Notes: generated from the letters alone by a model not told the origin. 64,000 nucleotides of DNA from Spisula solida (GCA_947247005.1 OX365945.1:34960551-35024550), one strand, 5' to 3'. Counted from the stretch's first letter, positions 1 to 12,942 are shown. Program-made: numbers and translations.

Positions 1-574
1 AAAAAAAACAAACAAAAATCCAATAACAAGTATTATATATATGTGTATGTATGTTAACGTTTAAATCCCGTAATAATGTTTTTTATAATATGAATCTCGT
101 TGAAAACAAATATAAATCATACCAACGGTTATTTAATGCTGGCGACTATGCTACTACATGTATAAGTGTATACTTGTATCTGTTTAGCCTTGACGGATAT
201 AAAATAGAGATCAGCATCATAATCTAATAAAGGGGTCTGATTTAAGAGAGTGCTTGCTTCCGACGGAGATGATATCGTTAAGATAAGCAGTGCCAACTCA
301 ATTTACCACATCTTTGATTTGTTTTGCTTTAATAAGCTTGAATTGGCAGGTTTGTCCATATATAGTTTTCAACGCCAAGACATAGTTCGTACAATACACG
401 ATGTGTAAGTTGACCAACTATAGCGCCAAAACACTTTGTTTGACCCGTTGCAGCTTAGCCAAGAGGATTTTTTTTAAATTACACATCTGGATGAGAATTA
501 TATAGATATTATCAACTACACAAACTATTGGAATGTGAGTAAGACGCAAGTACACAACAGTCTGACACTTAGCT
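1..574. other. AT-rich sequence, no feature recognised
   Basis: I see no open frame with protein character, no tRNA-like motif and no repeat shared with the rest of the window. It ends at the TTAA that borders the first MITE. Confidence 0.6.
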
Positions 575-1122
575 TTAAAGGTGCTGCCTCACAGATTGGG
601 ATAAAAAAATTTTTATATCGTGATTTTCAAACCTAACCAAGTATTGATGTAATAGAACGCCACTGACAGTTGCTTTATGAAAGATTTGCTGCAAATAAGC
701 AATTTTAACCATTCTCGATATCGCCCACTGAGTATTTTGTTCTTGAAAAAAAATCGCTAAGTTTCCTTCCAAGATGCTTTGTGAATTATGTAATGCACAC
801 ATGATTGAACTGTAACATCAACAAACTACAGCGTAAACATTAGTGAGGTATTTGGTTCGTTTTTCGAATCGTTTTCGTCAAATGCGAACAAATTTCAGGC
901 AATTTAAGTAATAGTAGTGTTAATTCTATAGGGTATTAATACCCTATAGAATTATTGATGTAAAAATACTAAATAACTACAAAATACCGAAGTTTCTCAA
1001 GTTAATTTAAATGTCAGTGTGGTTGTTAATGGGATATACAGGTAACTGTACCAAAATTACGCGATTATTTGACAATTTTTTTTATTTTTGCAATACACCA
1101 ATATGTGAGGCAGTCCCTTTAA
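575..1122 (+). mobile_element. TTAA-flanked MITE, copy 1
   Basis: Both ends carry the inverted sequence TTAAAGG(G/T)(A/G)CTGCCTCACA, with TTAA at the outermost position on each side. Two other copies with the same ends lie at 25575-26097 and 41442-41903. At the centre (922-953) is a perfect 32-nt palindrome with arms AATTCTATAGGGTATT. A 75-codon open frame on the minus strand (575-802) begins inside and looks like chance, because it is not open throughout the sister copies. The element is about 548 bp with no transposase, so it is non-autonomous. TTAA borders resemble piggyBac-type insertion, but TA targets cannot be excluded because TTAA contains TA. The family name is unknown to me. Confidence 0.85.
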
Positions 1123-1319
1123 ACATATAATGTGATTTATTCACAACTGGAATAATTGTATCACGCTGCTGATAATGAAGAGAGACCGCCACTAATGCAA
1201 CCATTATTCACACTTTGGGAGAAATATCCACAATTTGGGAATAATTGTACTATTCTACATTCTTCATGATATTAGCAGGACCATCCCACTGTTCAAAATG
1301 ACAGATATTTTTAACAAAA

Positions 1320-1665
1320 GCTTAAAGTTATCTACTCCTGTTTAGGCATTGACACAGAATCAAAGCAATATGCCAATGATCTTTTTAAGATATAAGAGGT
1401 TAAAAGTTGAAAAGGGGGTATAATTTCAACAAAATGGTTGATAGAGATACCTACTCCTGCGTATGGGTTGGGGTCATGATGGTGAACAAGTATACCAAGC
1501 ATCAAAGCAATATGTCAAAGGACTTTGAAAACATAAGAGGTTCAACAAACCTGTACCTAAACTTTGAGATAAACATTACGCCGATGCCAATGTCGACGCA
1601 GACACTCGGGTGACTGCAATAGCTCCCGTTATTCTACGAATAGTGGCGCTAAAAGCTAAGACAAA
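1320..1665 (+). repeat. Dispersed repeat with internal direct repeats
   Basis: Two similar halves follow each other. Each has CTACTCCTG followed by a block with ATCAAAGCAATATG and an AAGAGGTT-like stretch (about 1331-1405 and 1450-1545). The segment ends with a CGACGCAGACACTCGGGTGA block, then TGCAATAGCTCCC and AATAGTGGCGCTAAAAGC. From memory the last part resembles a very common dispersed repeat of mollusc genomes, but I could not search. The 68-codon open frame at 1407-1613 runs through it and is not evidence of a gene. Confidence 0.55.
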
Positions 1666-1754
1666 GACATAATAAATATGAATATAAATAAATATTATAT
1701 ATACACATATATTATTGATCAAAATACACATCATTTTGATTATAACAAGAAAGT

Positions 1755-1815
1755 CGAATCATGGACCTCCAGATTGGTAGTCGAGAGCGTTAACCCCTAG
1801 GCCAGCGTGCCAACC
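1755..1815 (-). mobile_element. Degenerate tRNA-like SINE head
   Basis: Read on the minus strand, the sequence has an A-box-like GGCCTAGGGGTTAACGC, an anticodon-arm-like stretch (CGACTACCAATC) and a B-box-like CATGATTCGACTT at tRNA spacing. No seven-pair acceptor stem forms and the T stem is broken, so a working tRNA is unlikely. It is best read as the promoter head of an old tRNA-derived SINE. The body downstream of it is AT-rich and not recognisable. Confidence 0.5.
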
Positions 1816-2174
1816 ATTTGTAATTGTAAATCTGAATTCAAAGGTAACACTGAACCTGACCCTTTCAACCGCTGTGATTGAAGAAAACACCAGACTAATA
1901 CAATAGCAGTCTGAGTTACACTGTGAGAGAGAAATGAGATGTTTAGCTTACTGCAGTCTTATATGGCGTACTATTTTGCCGTAAAATGAGGGTCGTTACC
2001 AGCTTCAACATCTCCCCAGAGAGCGCAACTGTAAATTGGCAATGAGTTGACATTTTCTGCAACTCATAAAGAAACAATTCGTACACAGTAGCATGAATGC
2101 GTCGGTTTATTACGTTTTATAAAAGTAATCAAATGTAGTTAATGGAATCAAATGTGGACGATTTTCTCGGTTTG
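1816..2174. other. No feature recognised
   Basis: Ordinary AT-rich sequence between the tRNA-like remnant and a family M copy. No gene or repeat could be supported. Confidence 0.5.
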
Positions 2175-2592
2175 GTTACTGTTGTAACTGGGTCATTCAA
2201 CGTAGGCATTCCGCCTTTTGTTTGCTGAAACTATTCCATTCAGCTTTTTTAACAGCTGGGACTAGGGCGCATTAATTTTCTTGTTCGGCAGTGTGTTGGG
2301 AATTTCTTCCTTGTAGGATTGCTGGCAGCTTAAACTAGGCATTATAGTCGTTTTGCTGTAGAAACTGTGTCATTCATCTAGGGCATTCAGTCTTTTGGAT
2401 GCTGAAACCAATTATTCATTATACTTTTCGATAGCTTGGACTAGGGCGGATCTTTGCTTGTTGAGTTGGACATTGTGCCATGTGTTTTATGTTTCCTGTG
2501 CTCGGTTGGTTCAGTTGGGCATTGTGCTTTGCGTGTTTTTAATGTTTTCTGTGCTCGGCTGGTTAAGTGCTGCCTTGTCTGTCTGACTTACT
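2175..2592 (+). mobile_element. Family M dispersed repeat, plus copy
   Basis: Family M is my working name for an abundant repeat that ends, in plus orientation, with TTTCTGTGCTCGGCTGGTTA, then GAGTGCTGCCTTCCCTG and TCTGACTTA. This copy is about 418 bp and includes the internal duplicated block GTTGGGCATTGTGC and upstream GCTGAAAC/TCATTCAG motifs. The final module has lost TGA between AAG and GTGCTGCC. Small open frames across it (for example 2395-2586) only translate the repeat. Confidence 0.75.
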
Positions 2593-3344
2593 ATAATCGT
2601 TCTGGAACATTGTTTTGCGTTTAAACAAAGCAAATTATAACAATTAGGCACAAACCACAACATATAAAAAAGGTTATTACTTTGTACATACATATGACCC
2701 GTATATCATGTTATACGATTTATTTCAATTATAAAACCAGTCACACCTTTCGAAATATATTAATTACATTACATAAATGTTTCGGAAAACTCCTTCCCTT
2801 CTATAGTGTGATTTGTATACTAACATGTAAGATGTTTTTTCAAATAAAACCACACGTTCAGTCACCATCTGACCTTGATCATCTGACATTTTACCATTAA
2901 CGATTGTGGCATGGCATTCACTTGGCTCAAAATTTAGTCATACATGATTTGTTTATGTACCTGGTACAAGTTACACACCTGAGTACCAGATACAATGGTG
3001 AGTACCAGATAAATGGTGAGTACCAGATACAGTCGATTATAAAAAGTGGGTATCAAATAAACTGGTGGGTACAAATGCGTATATCTTTCATAGGTAATAC
3101 ATTTAATCTCTGCTTTGTCTTATCGTAGTCAATAAACTTGCGTGGTAAGGAAACCCTTTAAACAACTCATATTTAAGCATTTAAAAACGATACGACTGGG
3201 GTTCAATTTCCCTTTAAAAACGATACTTGGATATTGAACCACATTCCGAATTAAGCACACTTTGTACTGTAACAAGGAACTTAACCAGTATGTCCATTTG
3301 AATATAACGTTATAAGTGACACAAACGATAATAAAAACAAAAAT
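2593..3344. other. No gene; one small triplicated motif
   Basis: AT-rich sequence. The only structure seen is a short tandem triplicate of GAGTACCAGATA(C)AATGGT with a period of 18-19 bp at 2982-3033. Several 60-75-codon open frames occur on both strands, without recognisable protein features. Confidence 0.5.
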
Positions 3345-3484
3345 GGGAAGGCAGCACTCAACTTAAACAGCCGAGCACAGAAAACATAAAAACAGTACAG
3401 ACGACAATAGCACGACACAATGCCTAACACACAACTGAACGAGAAGACGAAAATATAATCAACAATTAGACAGGGAAGGCAGCA
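3345..3484 (-). mobile_element. Family M fragments, minus
   Basis: Two minus-strand pieces lie here. GGGAAGGCAGCACTCAACTT followed by AGCCGAGCACAGAAAACAT starts near 3345. A second terminus, AGACAGGGAAGGCAGCACGC, starts near 3467. The arrangement suggests one short copy beside or nested into another. Confidence 0.65.
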
Positions 3485-3813
3485 CGCAAGTATTGTAATA
3501 CTCACATATTTCGTTTGTCAGCACATAATATGCACATTGTGTGTACTTTAAGTAATATAAATGGGAACGTACATTTATAACATAAACGTATAACTTACGC
3601 TACCAGCAGAAATATACAATAAAAAAAGCGTAATAAAGACTTATATCTGGCTTTCGATAATTTCCAGAATGTCAAAGTCAATAGCTTTGTGTATATCGGA
3701 ACCGTTGTTGACAATTGTATTTACTTTACTAAACCAATGACAAGGAAACGAACGTGCTTAAAACAAACAAGCTACAAACAAAGCTACGAGCGAACAAACT
3801 CGTAAATATATAC

Positions 3814-3842
3814 ATTTATTTATTTATTTATTTATTTATTTA
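3814..3842. repeat. (ATTT)7 microsatellite
   Basis: Seven perfect ATTT repeats within unit A. Confidence 0.9.
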
Positions 3843-4257
3843 TATACATGTGTATGATTGTATGGGCGATTAGAAGGAATAATCTTAATAACGTGCTATC
3901 GTATAGCAAGGACATATATACATAAGTCAACAATAAGAAAAAAGATTCTTCAAAACAATAAAATGCGAGCTAACACTTTCATGCTCATGGCTTTACATAG
4001 AATTAGTCTCCCAAAATAACACCATTACAATGTTAGTTATTTTCCCGACGAGGAGATTTCAGAATTGCTAGTGTCTCCATGATAGGTCTGGGCCAGATTA
4101 TTATTATGTGATCAGACGTTCTTAAACAGAGGAAAGCCAACCGGCAGCTATCGCCATTTGGTCTTTAGGCGACCAGTTTTCTTGGAATTGAATATAAGCT
4201 AGCACTGCAAGCAACTAGATAACTTCTCAGCGCTAGCTAAACTTAGAACTTAAGCTA

Positions 4258-5005
4258 GATTGGAATTTTATTGCTGAAACTAATATAGAGAGAGTTTCGG
4301 TAAAACAAGGTTAGAATGTTATTGCTAGAACAAATATAGAGAGAGTTTCGGTAACGCAAGGTTAGAATGTTATTGCTAGAACAAATATAGAGAGAGTTTC
4401 TGTAACGCAAGGTTAGAATGTTATCGCTGGAACTAAAACAGAAGAGTTTCGGTAAAGCGAGGTAGGAATTTTATTGCTAAGACTAATATAGAAAGAGTTT
4501 CGGTAACGCGAGGTTGGAATTTTATTTCTAGAACTAATATAGAAAGAGTTTCCGTAAAGCAAGGTAAGCATTTTATTGCTAGAACTAAATAGAGAAGAGT
4601 TTCGGTAACGCAAGGTTAGAATTTTATTGCTAGAACAATATAGAGAGAGTTTCGGTAACGCAAGGTTAAACTTTTATTGCTGGAACTAATATTGACAGAG
4701 TTTTGGTAAAGCAAGGTAATAATGTTATTGCTGGAACTAATATTGACAGAGTTTTGGTAAAGGAAGGTTAGAATTATATTGCTGGAACTCATATAGAGAG
4801 AGTTTCGGTAAAGTAAGGCTGGAATTTATATTGACAGAGTTTTGGTAAAGCAATGTTAGATTTTTATTGCTGGAACTAATATAGAGAGAGTTTCGGTAAA
4901 GTAAGGCTGAAACATATATTGACAGAGTTTCGGTAAACCAAGGTTAGACTTTTATTGCTAGAACTAATGTAGAGAGAGTTTCGGTTAGAATGTTATTTCT
5001 GGAAC
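4258..5005. repeat. 51-bp minisatellite, about 14-15 units
   Basis: The unit contains GGTTAGAATGTTATTGCTAG, then AAC(A/T)AATATAGAGAGAG and TTTCGGTAACGCAA. Successive units are 51 bp apart (for example GG at 4309-4310 and 4360-4361). Copies vary in point changes and a few shorten to about 40 bp. Because 51 is divisible by three, short open frames such as 4413-4613 on the minus strand arise by periodicity. The array is not seen in units B-D, so it expanded after the units separated, or was lost elsewhere. Confidence 0.9.
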
Positions 5006-7466
5006 AAATAGAACCCCATGGATGTTTTATAACTAATGTGCCGTTCCTCTAAAAGCTATTCGATGTAATAACTGGATTTGATACAATTATTAATTATCAG
5101 GCACTTACCAAATATAGGTTAAACAAAGAGGCACATTAGTGAATAATTAATGGAATACTTTCAATTAATGGGGCCTTAGGTAATAATTGTTAGTTAGTAT
5201 TGATATTTAAATTTCTACTGAAATTGTGCCATAAAATATGGCCCTAATGTTGACAAAGTAATTACAATGTGAAAAAGCTTTATAGTAACCCAAAGTTAAG
5301 AGAAAAAATACACGAGGCACGCAATAGTGTAATCAATAAATATAAAACTCTCAGGAAATTGTTACATTAATGTCAGTATAATAACAAAACGCAAAACAGC
5401 GTTTCCACTAATAAAGACATAATTTTATATCGAGACGACAAATATGTTGCTTTTAAGACATCAGAAATCCTTAAATAGTTTCTACTAAAATATTTTAAGG
5501 ACTATTATTAGAGAATACAATATTAATTGACACATCTATGATTATTTTATGATTGTTGAAATGTTAATAGCGTTTTTTGCAATTAAAATGGAGAATTTGA
5601 AATAACACACGATGTCGTTTGTTTCAATGTGAAGTAACACACGATGCCGTTTGTGTCATAGTTATTTATATTAGAATATATATTTTTAATACAAATTTAA
5701 CTTTCGTGTATTGCGTGTTAAGCGCGTTGGTATAGCTATACGAAAACAATATTTCTGGCACTGCGATAAAGACAGTCATCAAAATGAACAAGAATACATG
5801 AACCGGCACAGTGACAAAATCGGGACATTCTAACAGCCTGCTGCCTCCGTAAGTCAAACAAGAACGAATCACATAGCAAGGACAACTCCCAAGCAACCGT
5901 CTACAAAAGAGTTTAGATGTTCGTTTCTTTGTTTTAAATAAACAAAGCAGCCTTACGCTGGAGTGCAAAGATGCCAAGGGGTACATAAAACCTCTGAATA
6001 AAAGTGAACACAGTTTAATGAAAGGGCAAGTAGTGTAATAATCCTTACTCTTATTCAACAAACAATTGAAAAATAGATACTACAATAACATTGACTGTAG
6101 GACGTCCGCCTTGGTAATGTCAAGTAACAAATGACATGGGGTTAAACTATTACTCGAACAAAACCAGCAGTCTCGCCTATTTACTCATAGAGGAAACCAA
6201 AGAGCGCATGTAGTACAGTTAAAACACAGCTACGACAAATAACTTAACAACGTCCCGAGGAAGAAAATAGTGCAGCGGTTACTATGTCTTGACCTGTTGT
6301 CAAATGTTGAATATTACCTATGTTAGAATCGAACATATGAACATGTACCTGTGTTTTATTTTTAATAAAGCACGGTCACCTGTTCAGACGCGTATATCAA
6401 ATCATTCTTGCTACGCATCCGAACTCGTGATCGTGCTTTATTGTACGATAAAACAAAGGTACATATTAATTGTTTCTTAAATCAGATGTTAAGACATTTC
6501 AGCGCACAAGTCTGATACGGGTATTGCCAATTTCCCTAAAAATACTGAACCCCATTCTTGTTCAGGTGATATTGGCAACGATATTTCTACCACAACAATG
6601 TGGTACATACTGTAGAGTTCACTAATACTTGTAACATATTTCAGCCATAGTAAACAATTTTATTCAAAAATTGTTTTTGCACCTTCATCATCTAATTAAA
6701 CAATTTTCGAAGACACATTCCAATTGTGTGACAAAGAAATTAGATTACGTGGAAATCTCATCTTCGAAGCATGGACTAGCAAGATATGCAGGTATGCCAA
6801 TTATAACTTCATCAAATTATGATACAAATATCTTTATAATTATCCTGCTAATATATCTAACAGAGTTAAATTGAAAATTAAAAAACAAAGGTAATGTAGT
6901 TGAGAACCACGACATGTTATCAATAATAACCTGATATTCGCCGAATTTGTCGTAGGTATCCATGAATAGTACTTCGCATACCGTTTGTTTCAATGTATAT
7001 AAAATGGTGCATTTTCTTAAATATTCAGAAATCGTATAAATTTGCAACATCTTTTTGACATATAATAAGTACATACATGTATATGTCTGGGAGATGACAA
7101 TAATACGAGCTTGAGATACGTGTCGATATACCGTCACATAAATATCGTTGGTTCTGGTAACGCGAGATTACCAAACTCTAAAAGTCATACAAATCAAGTT
7201 GGATAATAATAACAATATCTCTGCAAGCCAGACTTTGTGTCATTAATGACAGTTTATGAGTGGTCATGACAATGAAGCGATATACTCACACATTCTTTTC
7301 TCCACAAATGTGAGAGAACTAAGACGTTTCTGTTCGTATCACGAGCTTAACGAGACCCAACAGTAGTACTTATCCGTTAGAGAGAGGAACTCGCGTCAAT
7401 ACCAAAATCATGGCCGCTATATATAAATTATATATAAATCCTAGTTTCCATAAAAAGATAATATTA

Positions 7467-7930
7467 AGTTAGACATGAAAGGAAGCACGACACCAGCCGA
7501 GCACAGAAAACAAAACATACAAGGCACAATACCCATCTAAATAAGCTATGATCCTCCCATGTATAAGCTGTCGAAATTCTAAATGAACCAGTTTCAGTAA
7601 TCAAAAAGCTGAATGCCCAATCTGAATGACCTAGTTCCAACAGTTAAATGGCTGAAATACCTTGTTTTAGCTGTCAGAAGTCCTAAAAAGTAGAATAAAA
7701 GAGAAAAAAATGTCAAGGTTTTAGCTGAATGATCTAGTTTCAGCAATAAAAAAGCTCAACGCCCAGCTGGATAACCCAGTTTTAACAAGTCAAACGTACC
7801 AGCCAGATGACACGCCTGAATATGTCGAGCGAGACCATAGAACGGCCCAGCTCAAATAAGCCGAATGTCCCCAGCCGAATGACCTACTATAAAATATTAG
7901 TAATCCCAGGTTAAATAGCCACGTTAAAGC
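7467..7930 (-). mobile_element. Family M copy, minus, long
   Basis: Begins with the family 3' end (AGTTAGACATGAAAGGAAGCACG, here diverged) and continues for about 465 bp through CCAGCCGAGCACAGAAAAC, ACAAGGCACAATACCC, and GCTGAATGACCTAG-type palindromic blocks. It is one of the longer copies. It interrupts unit A relative to the other units. Confidence 0.65.
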
Positions 7931-8319
7931 TGCAAAAAGGACTTCTCAAACACATTTACGCCGAATGTTCACGTTCGATAAGTATGTATAATACCGGTAA
8001 TCATGGCATGCAATTATTACACCTAACTATTACAATCTGACTGGGGTATACAGGTCAAGTGTAGTGTCTCTCTATGTGGCACTATTCTGCAACAATCACA
8101 CCCAATCGATACCGATAATGCTCCATTTATCATCCACAATTAGTTAGTAATCCCATGAGTTAAGCTTAAGCAGCCAACGTTTCTAAATCATAACTGCGAC
8201 ATCGATACATGTCTTGATGGCATTAACAAACTGAATACAATAAAATAAAAAGAGCCAAGTAAGGACATCTTCAGAAACGTGTACAATATCACAATAAACA
8301 GTTTGTACTTTTACATGTA

Positions 8320-8400
8320 TAGGGATTCGAACCCATGCTGTACGGTGCCATCGCCGAGCAATGCGAAATACGAAAGCATTAATTCACTCGGCTATCACAA
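8320..8400 (-). other. tRNA-like sequence in unit A
   Basis: On the minus strand the segment reads TGATAGCCGAGTGAATTAATG, an anticodon-arm-like stretch, a long variable-like region and GGGTTCGAATCCC, giving A-box and B-box motifs at serine/leucine-type spacing. A homologous sequence sits at 12866-12942 in unit B. No matching acceptor stem is evident, so it is more likely a tRNA-derived SINE head or tRNA relic than a working gene. Confidence 0.45.
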
Positions 8401-11400
8401 AAATGGTTGCGCATATAACCCGTGTCAATGTAGCAACCTATCAGTCGCTAAACGAGTACAACGGGAACAGTTTGATGTATCCTTTGACTACCTGCTTAAA
8501 ATATGTTAGACTGTAATTTGCACAAATGTACACCGAAAATTGCCTCTTTTAACGGAAGCTGCTTTCGTATGACAACATGCACAACACAGTACCCGAGCCA
8601 ATCACATACCATTGGAAAGAATATGTGAAGCGACTTTTACTCAGCGCACACAAAGTATAATATGAATACTTGCATATGCATTCCAAAGTATAAAAGGAAA
8701 CCGAATATGTATGATGGAGAGTTGAATCAGTTCTGATAAAATATCACTCACCTGATCTAACACCTGATCATGTGACATTACGTCAGGGCAGAGACAGCAC
8801 CGCCTTATTGTTTGTAGACAGTTGGCGTAATGTCAAATGGCAAAAATCTCTAATACATCTACCTGGTTTTTTTAACATTTTATGAAACCATATAGAGTTC
8901 AAAAGTTCTGACATTTAAAATGAGACATCATCGATGTATGCCTTCTCTGGTGACTTTATTACTTTAGTTTCCACCTACATTACGTATAAATCAAACCTAC
9001 AGTGAAACGATGTGTCATTTTGTGTATGTTACATATGACTTGACAATGGAATTTGTCAATCAATATATATGGTAAGCAAGCCGATTAAATGTCCGACGAA
9101 TATTTTATCACTTGAAATACGACCAATGTCACTTGATGTTTGGGTTTTTGGTCAGGTTTGGGGAAGTAGTGTATATGTGTATAATTCTGTCAATCACGCT
9201 GTACTGCTCTTCCCTTCAAACAAATCAAATATTAGACATCTTATACAAGCTGACTATGTAGGGGTAATTGATTTCTGACTTATAATCAAATAGTATTATA
9301 TATCATTCCATTCAAAAGGTTCAGTGTGGTTGCATGAACATACTACAGTGTTTGTGCTATACAAGATGGGGACAACACGACAATGTAATGGGGGTCGATT
9401 AAAGGTAAGGGTGTCAGCTATAATGGTGGGAAGAGATGGATTTTAATTCGCTTATTGAAGTTTTGTCATTATATAACAAGCTATCAACACTGTGTTTAAA
9501 AGTAGTTCTTTTAAAACTGCGCGCCACATAAAAGTTTCAAACGATTTAAGGATTCAATCATTTAAAGGTCGTGAAAAAAAGGAAAACGCATTTCTCAATA
9601 TCTTTGAATTCCATGGATAAAAGTAACGGGACGAACCCAAACTGGATTAATTTGCGTTAGATATAAGAAACAGAGAGGATTGACAACGGTAAGAGTATCC
9701 AACGGCAATGTACAGAATTAGCAAATGCAATATACACGTATGGGAATGCGATCATGGATAATTGAACCCAGACGACGAATTAAAAGACAATATCCTGACT
9801 TGAAGCCATCAGTATGTTCAGAAATAGGCTTAAATAGAAAACATTATTAAAGTATATGTAATGTTAGTACTTGAGCATTTGCCGCGTATTTGTTCATTTC
9901 CTTTGTTTGCAATGTAATTAATGGGAACGTACAAGAATAAGAATAATATTTTATGTTAGGTAACTTGAGAGAGAAAACAAAGAGAAATAGAAGCTATTTT
10001 GCTCTTGATAATTGCCTGCACAATAGGTTTATGAATATAGAAACAATTGATGATAAATAAGCTATATTACATATGATATATTATTGAGACGGAAAGGGGG
10101 GATACTTTTACACGAACACAATATAGAGCTACATATGACGAACAAACGTAGCAATTTATAAATGACTGAATTGGCAATAGAGAAGGAAAATACTAATTAA
10201 CTTGCGTTCGTATACCAAGTATATAAAAAGTAATAAATACGTCCGTCACTATAATAAAACGAGGGATACAAAATCAGAATCAGGCCTACACTTAGAATTA
10301 GTGTCCTACACAATTAAAGTCACAGAATTAGTTATTGCCCCGACGAGAACACTTCAGAATTTCGAATGATACCATGGTAGATACAGCGGAGATTGTATAT
10401 TATCAGACATTATTAAACACAGGAATTCGTACTTGAAGCATGGTATCATTTGGTCTTCTGACCAATTTTCCACCAGATGTGTTTCAGGCATAGAAAGTGG
10501 ACAGATGGCCTAGCCAATTATGTTGGAATTTATCTTTTACTCAACCAGTAATGCACTTGTTCGTCCACTAGCATCTGTCAACTTCTCTCGACTAGCTTTT
10601 CTTGAAAGTTAAACCAGATCAGTATGTTTACGTAAGAACACAAAAACTGCCTCATTGGTGCTTTAAAGCAACTATTCCGAGATTCCTCTAAAAGCTATTT
10701 TAGCACGATGATTTATTATAGAACTCTTACTAAATGTACGTAAATCTAAGAGGAAGAAAAGTGAATAATTAATGGTATACTACCATTCAGTGTTGTTTAT
10801 AGGGGGAAAACTGTCGTGCTTAAATGTCTTTCGAAATTGTGGCATAAATTGCTTATAAGAGGGGTAATAAACAAAACAATATGCGGCGAGCAAACGCTCT
10901 CAGATCTTTGTAACGTTACCAATTTTGCTGAAACTCTGTGATAGATTGGCGTATTACAAATACAAACATAAAAAACTTTCTAATTACACATTCGCCGGCA
11001 TTATCGGACTACCACTTTGAAGAAAATTACTCCTAAACACTTAGTTTAACATCATGGATTAAGATCATATCATTGCACATGTAAAACCCATTCATTGGAA
11101 ACCGCTTCGGTCAGTCTTTGGTCAATAACGATAATCAGATGGGAATCAATTTGAAGTGAAATGATCTACACATTCAGGAAGTGTCATAGACTTACTAAGA
11201 CGAATACAAAGATAAGGGAGCATATTTCGGTCTGTCACACTAGTAGAAACTACACATACGAATGTACCTGAATAACGAAATACCAACAAGTAGGCGTATA
11301 CGTTATACGTTCAGTTCGCAGCCCCTCTAATGTTTACCGTTGTGCAAAGTTCATTCAACCGAATCATGTATTTTCGCATATGATCGCATATGAAAGTGTC

Positions 11401-12865
11401 TTTTATTGTTGGCGTGTCACTTAAGTGCCTTGGTATTGACATTTCCTAAATAAATTACAAAGAACTGACAAGCTCATGTTTGATACGGGTATCGCGGCTC
11501 GCCTGTATGTTGGTACTTCACTCGACAACGGGATTAAGATTGAAAATACCCAAAATAGATCCGATACGTAATGACAAATCGAACACGGAAGCACAAAAAA
11601 GGAACAGCTTGGCATAACAACCAATAATTGCCAATAGCAATTTCAAATTGTGCGACAAAGAAATTAGATTACTTGGAAAATCTCATTTACGAGGCATGTG
11701 CTAGCAAGACATGCAGGTATGCCTGTGGTAAAACCAATTATAACTGTATTAAACTACACTTAATCATTCTCGCGAGGTTTAATGTTTTTCATAAAAGGCA
11801 GTCCACGGAGGGTACATTCCTAACAAATACGTAACTATTACATGCCATGCACGAAAGTCATTTTGCACCAACCGTTTGGCATGGATGATTTTGTACCTGA
11901 ACACGTGTTTTATTTCTGTAAATCGATATATTAGTGTGTGAAATGAATACATAACACAACTTTATTTGCATTAATTCAATATATCACAATGTATCAAATG
12001 TTATAGGGTGACCAAAAAAAGTGTAGCATACTGCACTGTCTTTACAAAATAAATCTGGTTCATTTATGTGAGTTTAATTGAAACGAAAACAAACGTAATG
12101 CTATTATAAATCACGACCAGCCTTAAGGAGAATCTATATTTATCAATTATACACGTAACAACAAATGTATTAACATAAAGCAAGTACATACATGTCTGGC
12201 AGTAAGCTATAAGTACTTGAAATACTCATCGGCTTACCGGTACATGAATATCGTAGGTTCTCGTAGCACGAGATAACTTAACTCTATAAGTCATACAAAT
12301 CAAGTTGGATAATAAAATTCCCTGCAAGCCAGACAATGTCAGTGATGACATTTTATTAGTGATCATGACAACGAAACGATACATTTGGTCCCATATTCCA
12401 TTTCTCCACAAATACTAAGACGCTTCTGTTCGTATTGTGTGCTTGACGAGACCCTACAGACACCTTATAGGCATTTATCTGTTAGAAAGAGGAAATTCAC
12501 ATCACTAACAAAGTCTCGGTCGCCAAAACGTCTGATGGACTTGAACGTTTTCTGGTTTTAAGATTGTTAATTACGTTTTATAATTTACTACAATGTAAGG
12601 GCTCTGGGGTACATACAGATTTGATCAATTTCATTCCGTGTTTCAACTATTCAGCAATAGCCTTAACTAAAAGATATCGTATGTTCCTTTTAGTGTATAT
12701 AGCCAACTCTAATTATCTTAAGCAGCAAACCGCGGTAAAAATTCCTAAACAGCCACTTCACTACATTTGGTTTGATGGCATTAACAAACGGAATATAATT
12801 AACTGCAATACAAAGTGCCTAGTTAGGAAATCGTTGGAACTAATAATGGTTTGCACTTATGGTTC

Positions 12866-12942
12866 GATTCGAACCTCTACTGTACGAAGACATTGCCCAG
12901 AAATGCGAAGTACGACATCATTACACCACTCAGCTATCGCAC
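12866..12942 (-). other. tRNA-like sequence in unit B
   Basis: Homologue of the unit A tRNA-like sequence. Minus strand reads GCGATAGCTGAGTGGTGTAA, a TACTTCGCA segment also found in A, and AGAGGTTCGAATCGAACC. The T-arm has been altered into a small palindrome (GGTTCGA/TTCGAACC), so folding as a tRNA is doubtful. Its presence at the same place in A and B means it predates that duplication. Unit C lacks the surrounding region, and in D I find no counterpart. Confidence 0.45.

Larger units (their letters stand above)
3540..9904 (+). repeat. Segmental tandem unit A
   Basis: First of four diverged direct copies. Shared landmarks include AATGGGAACGTACA (3560), TTAGTTATTTTCCCGACGA (4033), TCCTCTAAAAGCTATT (5046), ACAAAGAAATTAGATTACGT (6732), a GCAAGCCAGAC/GTGGTCATGACAA block (7222-7275) and the terminal landmark GTTTCAAACGATTTA (about 9535). 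The same landmarks recur in order in units B, C and D. A to B spacing is close to 4.92 kb at two independent landmarks. A is longer at its left end because of a 51-bp minisatellite and about 0.7 kb of extra sequence (5.6-6.3 kb). No recognisable gene is found inside. Confidence 0.75.

Noticed and set aside
575..802. 75-codon minus frame in the TTAA MITE as a transposase remnant
   Set aside because: It begins inside the MITE, runs into the inverted end, and is not kept open across all copies; no transposase motif.
5666..6061. 131-codon minus-strand frame with hydrophobic stretches
   Set aside because: Lies in unit A sequence without a counterpart in other units, no recognisable family, composition fits chance translation of AT-rich DNA.
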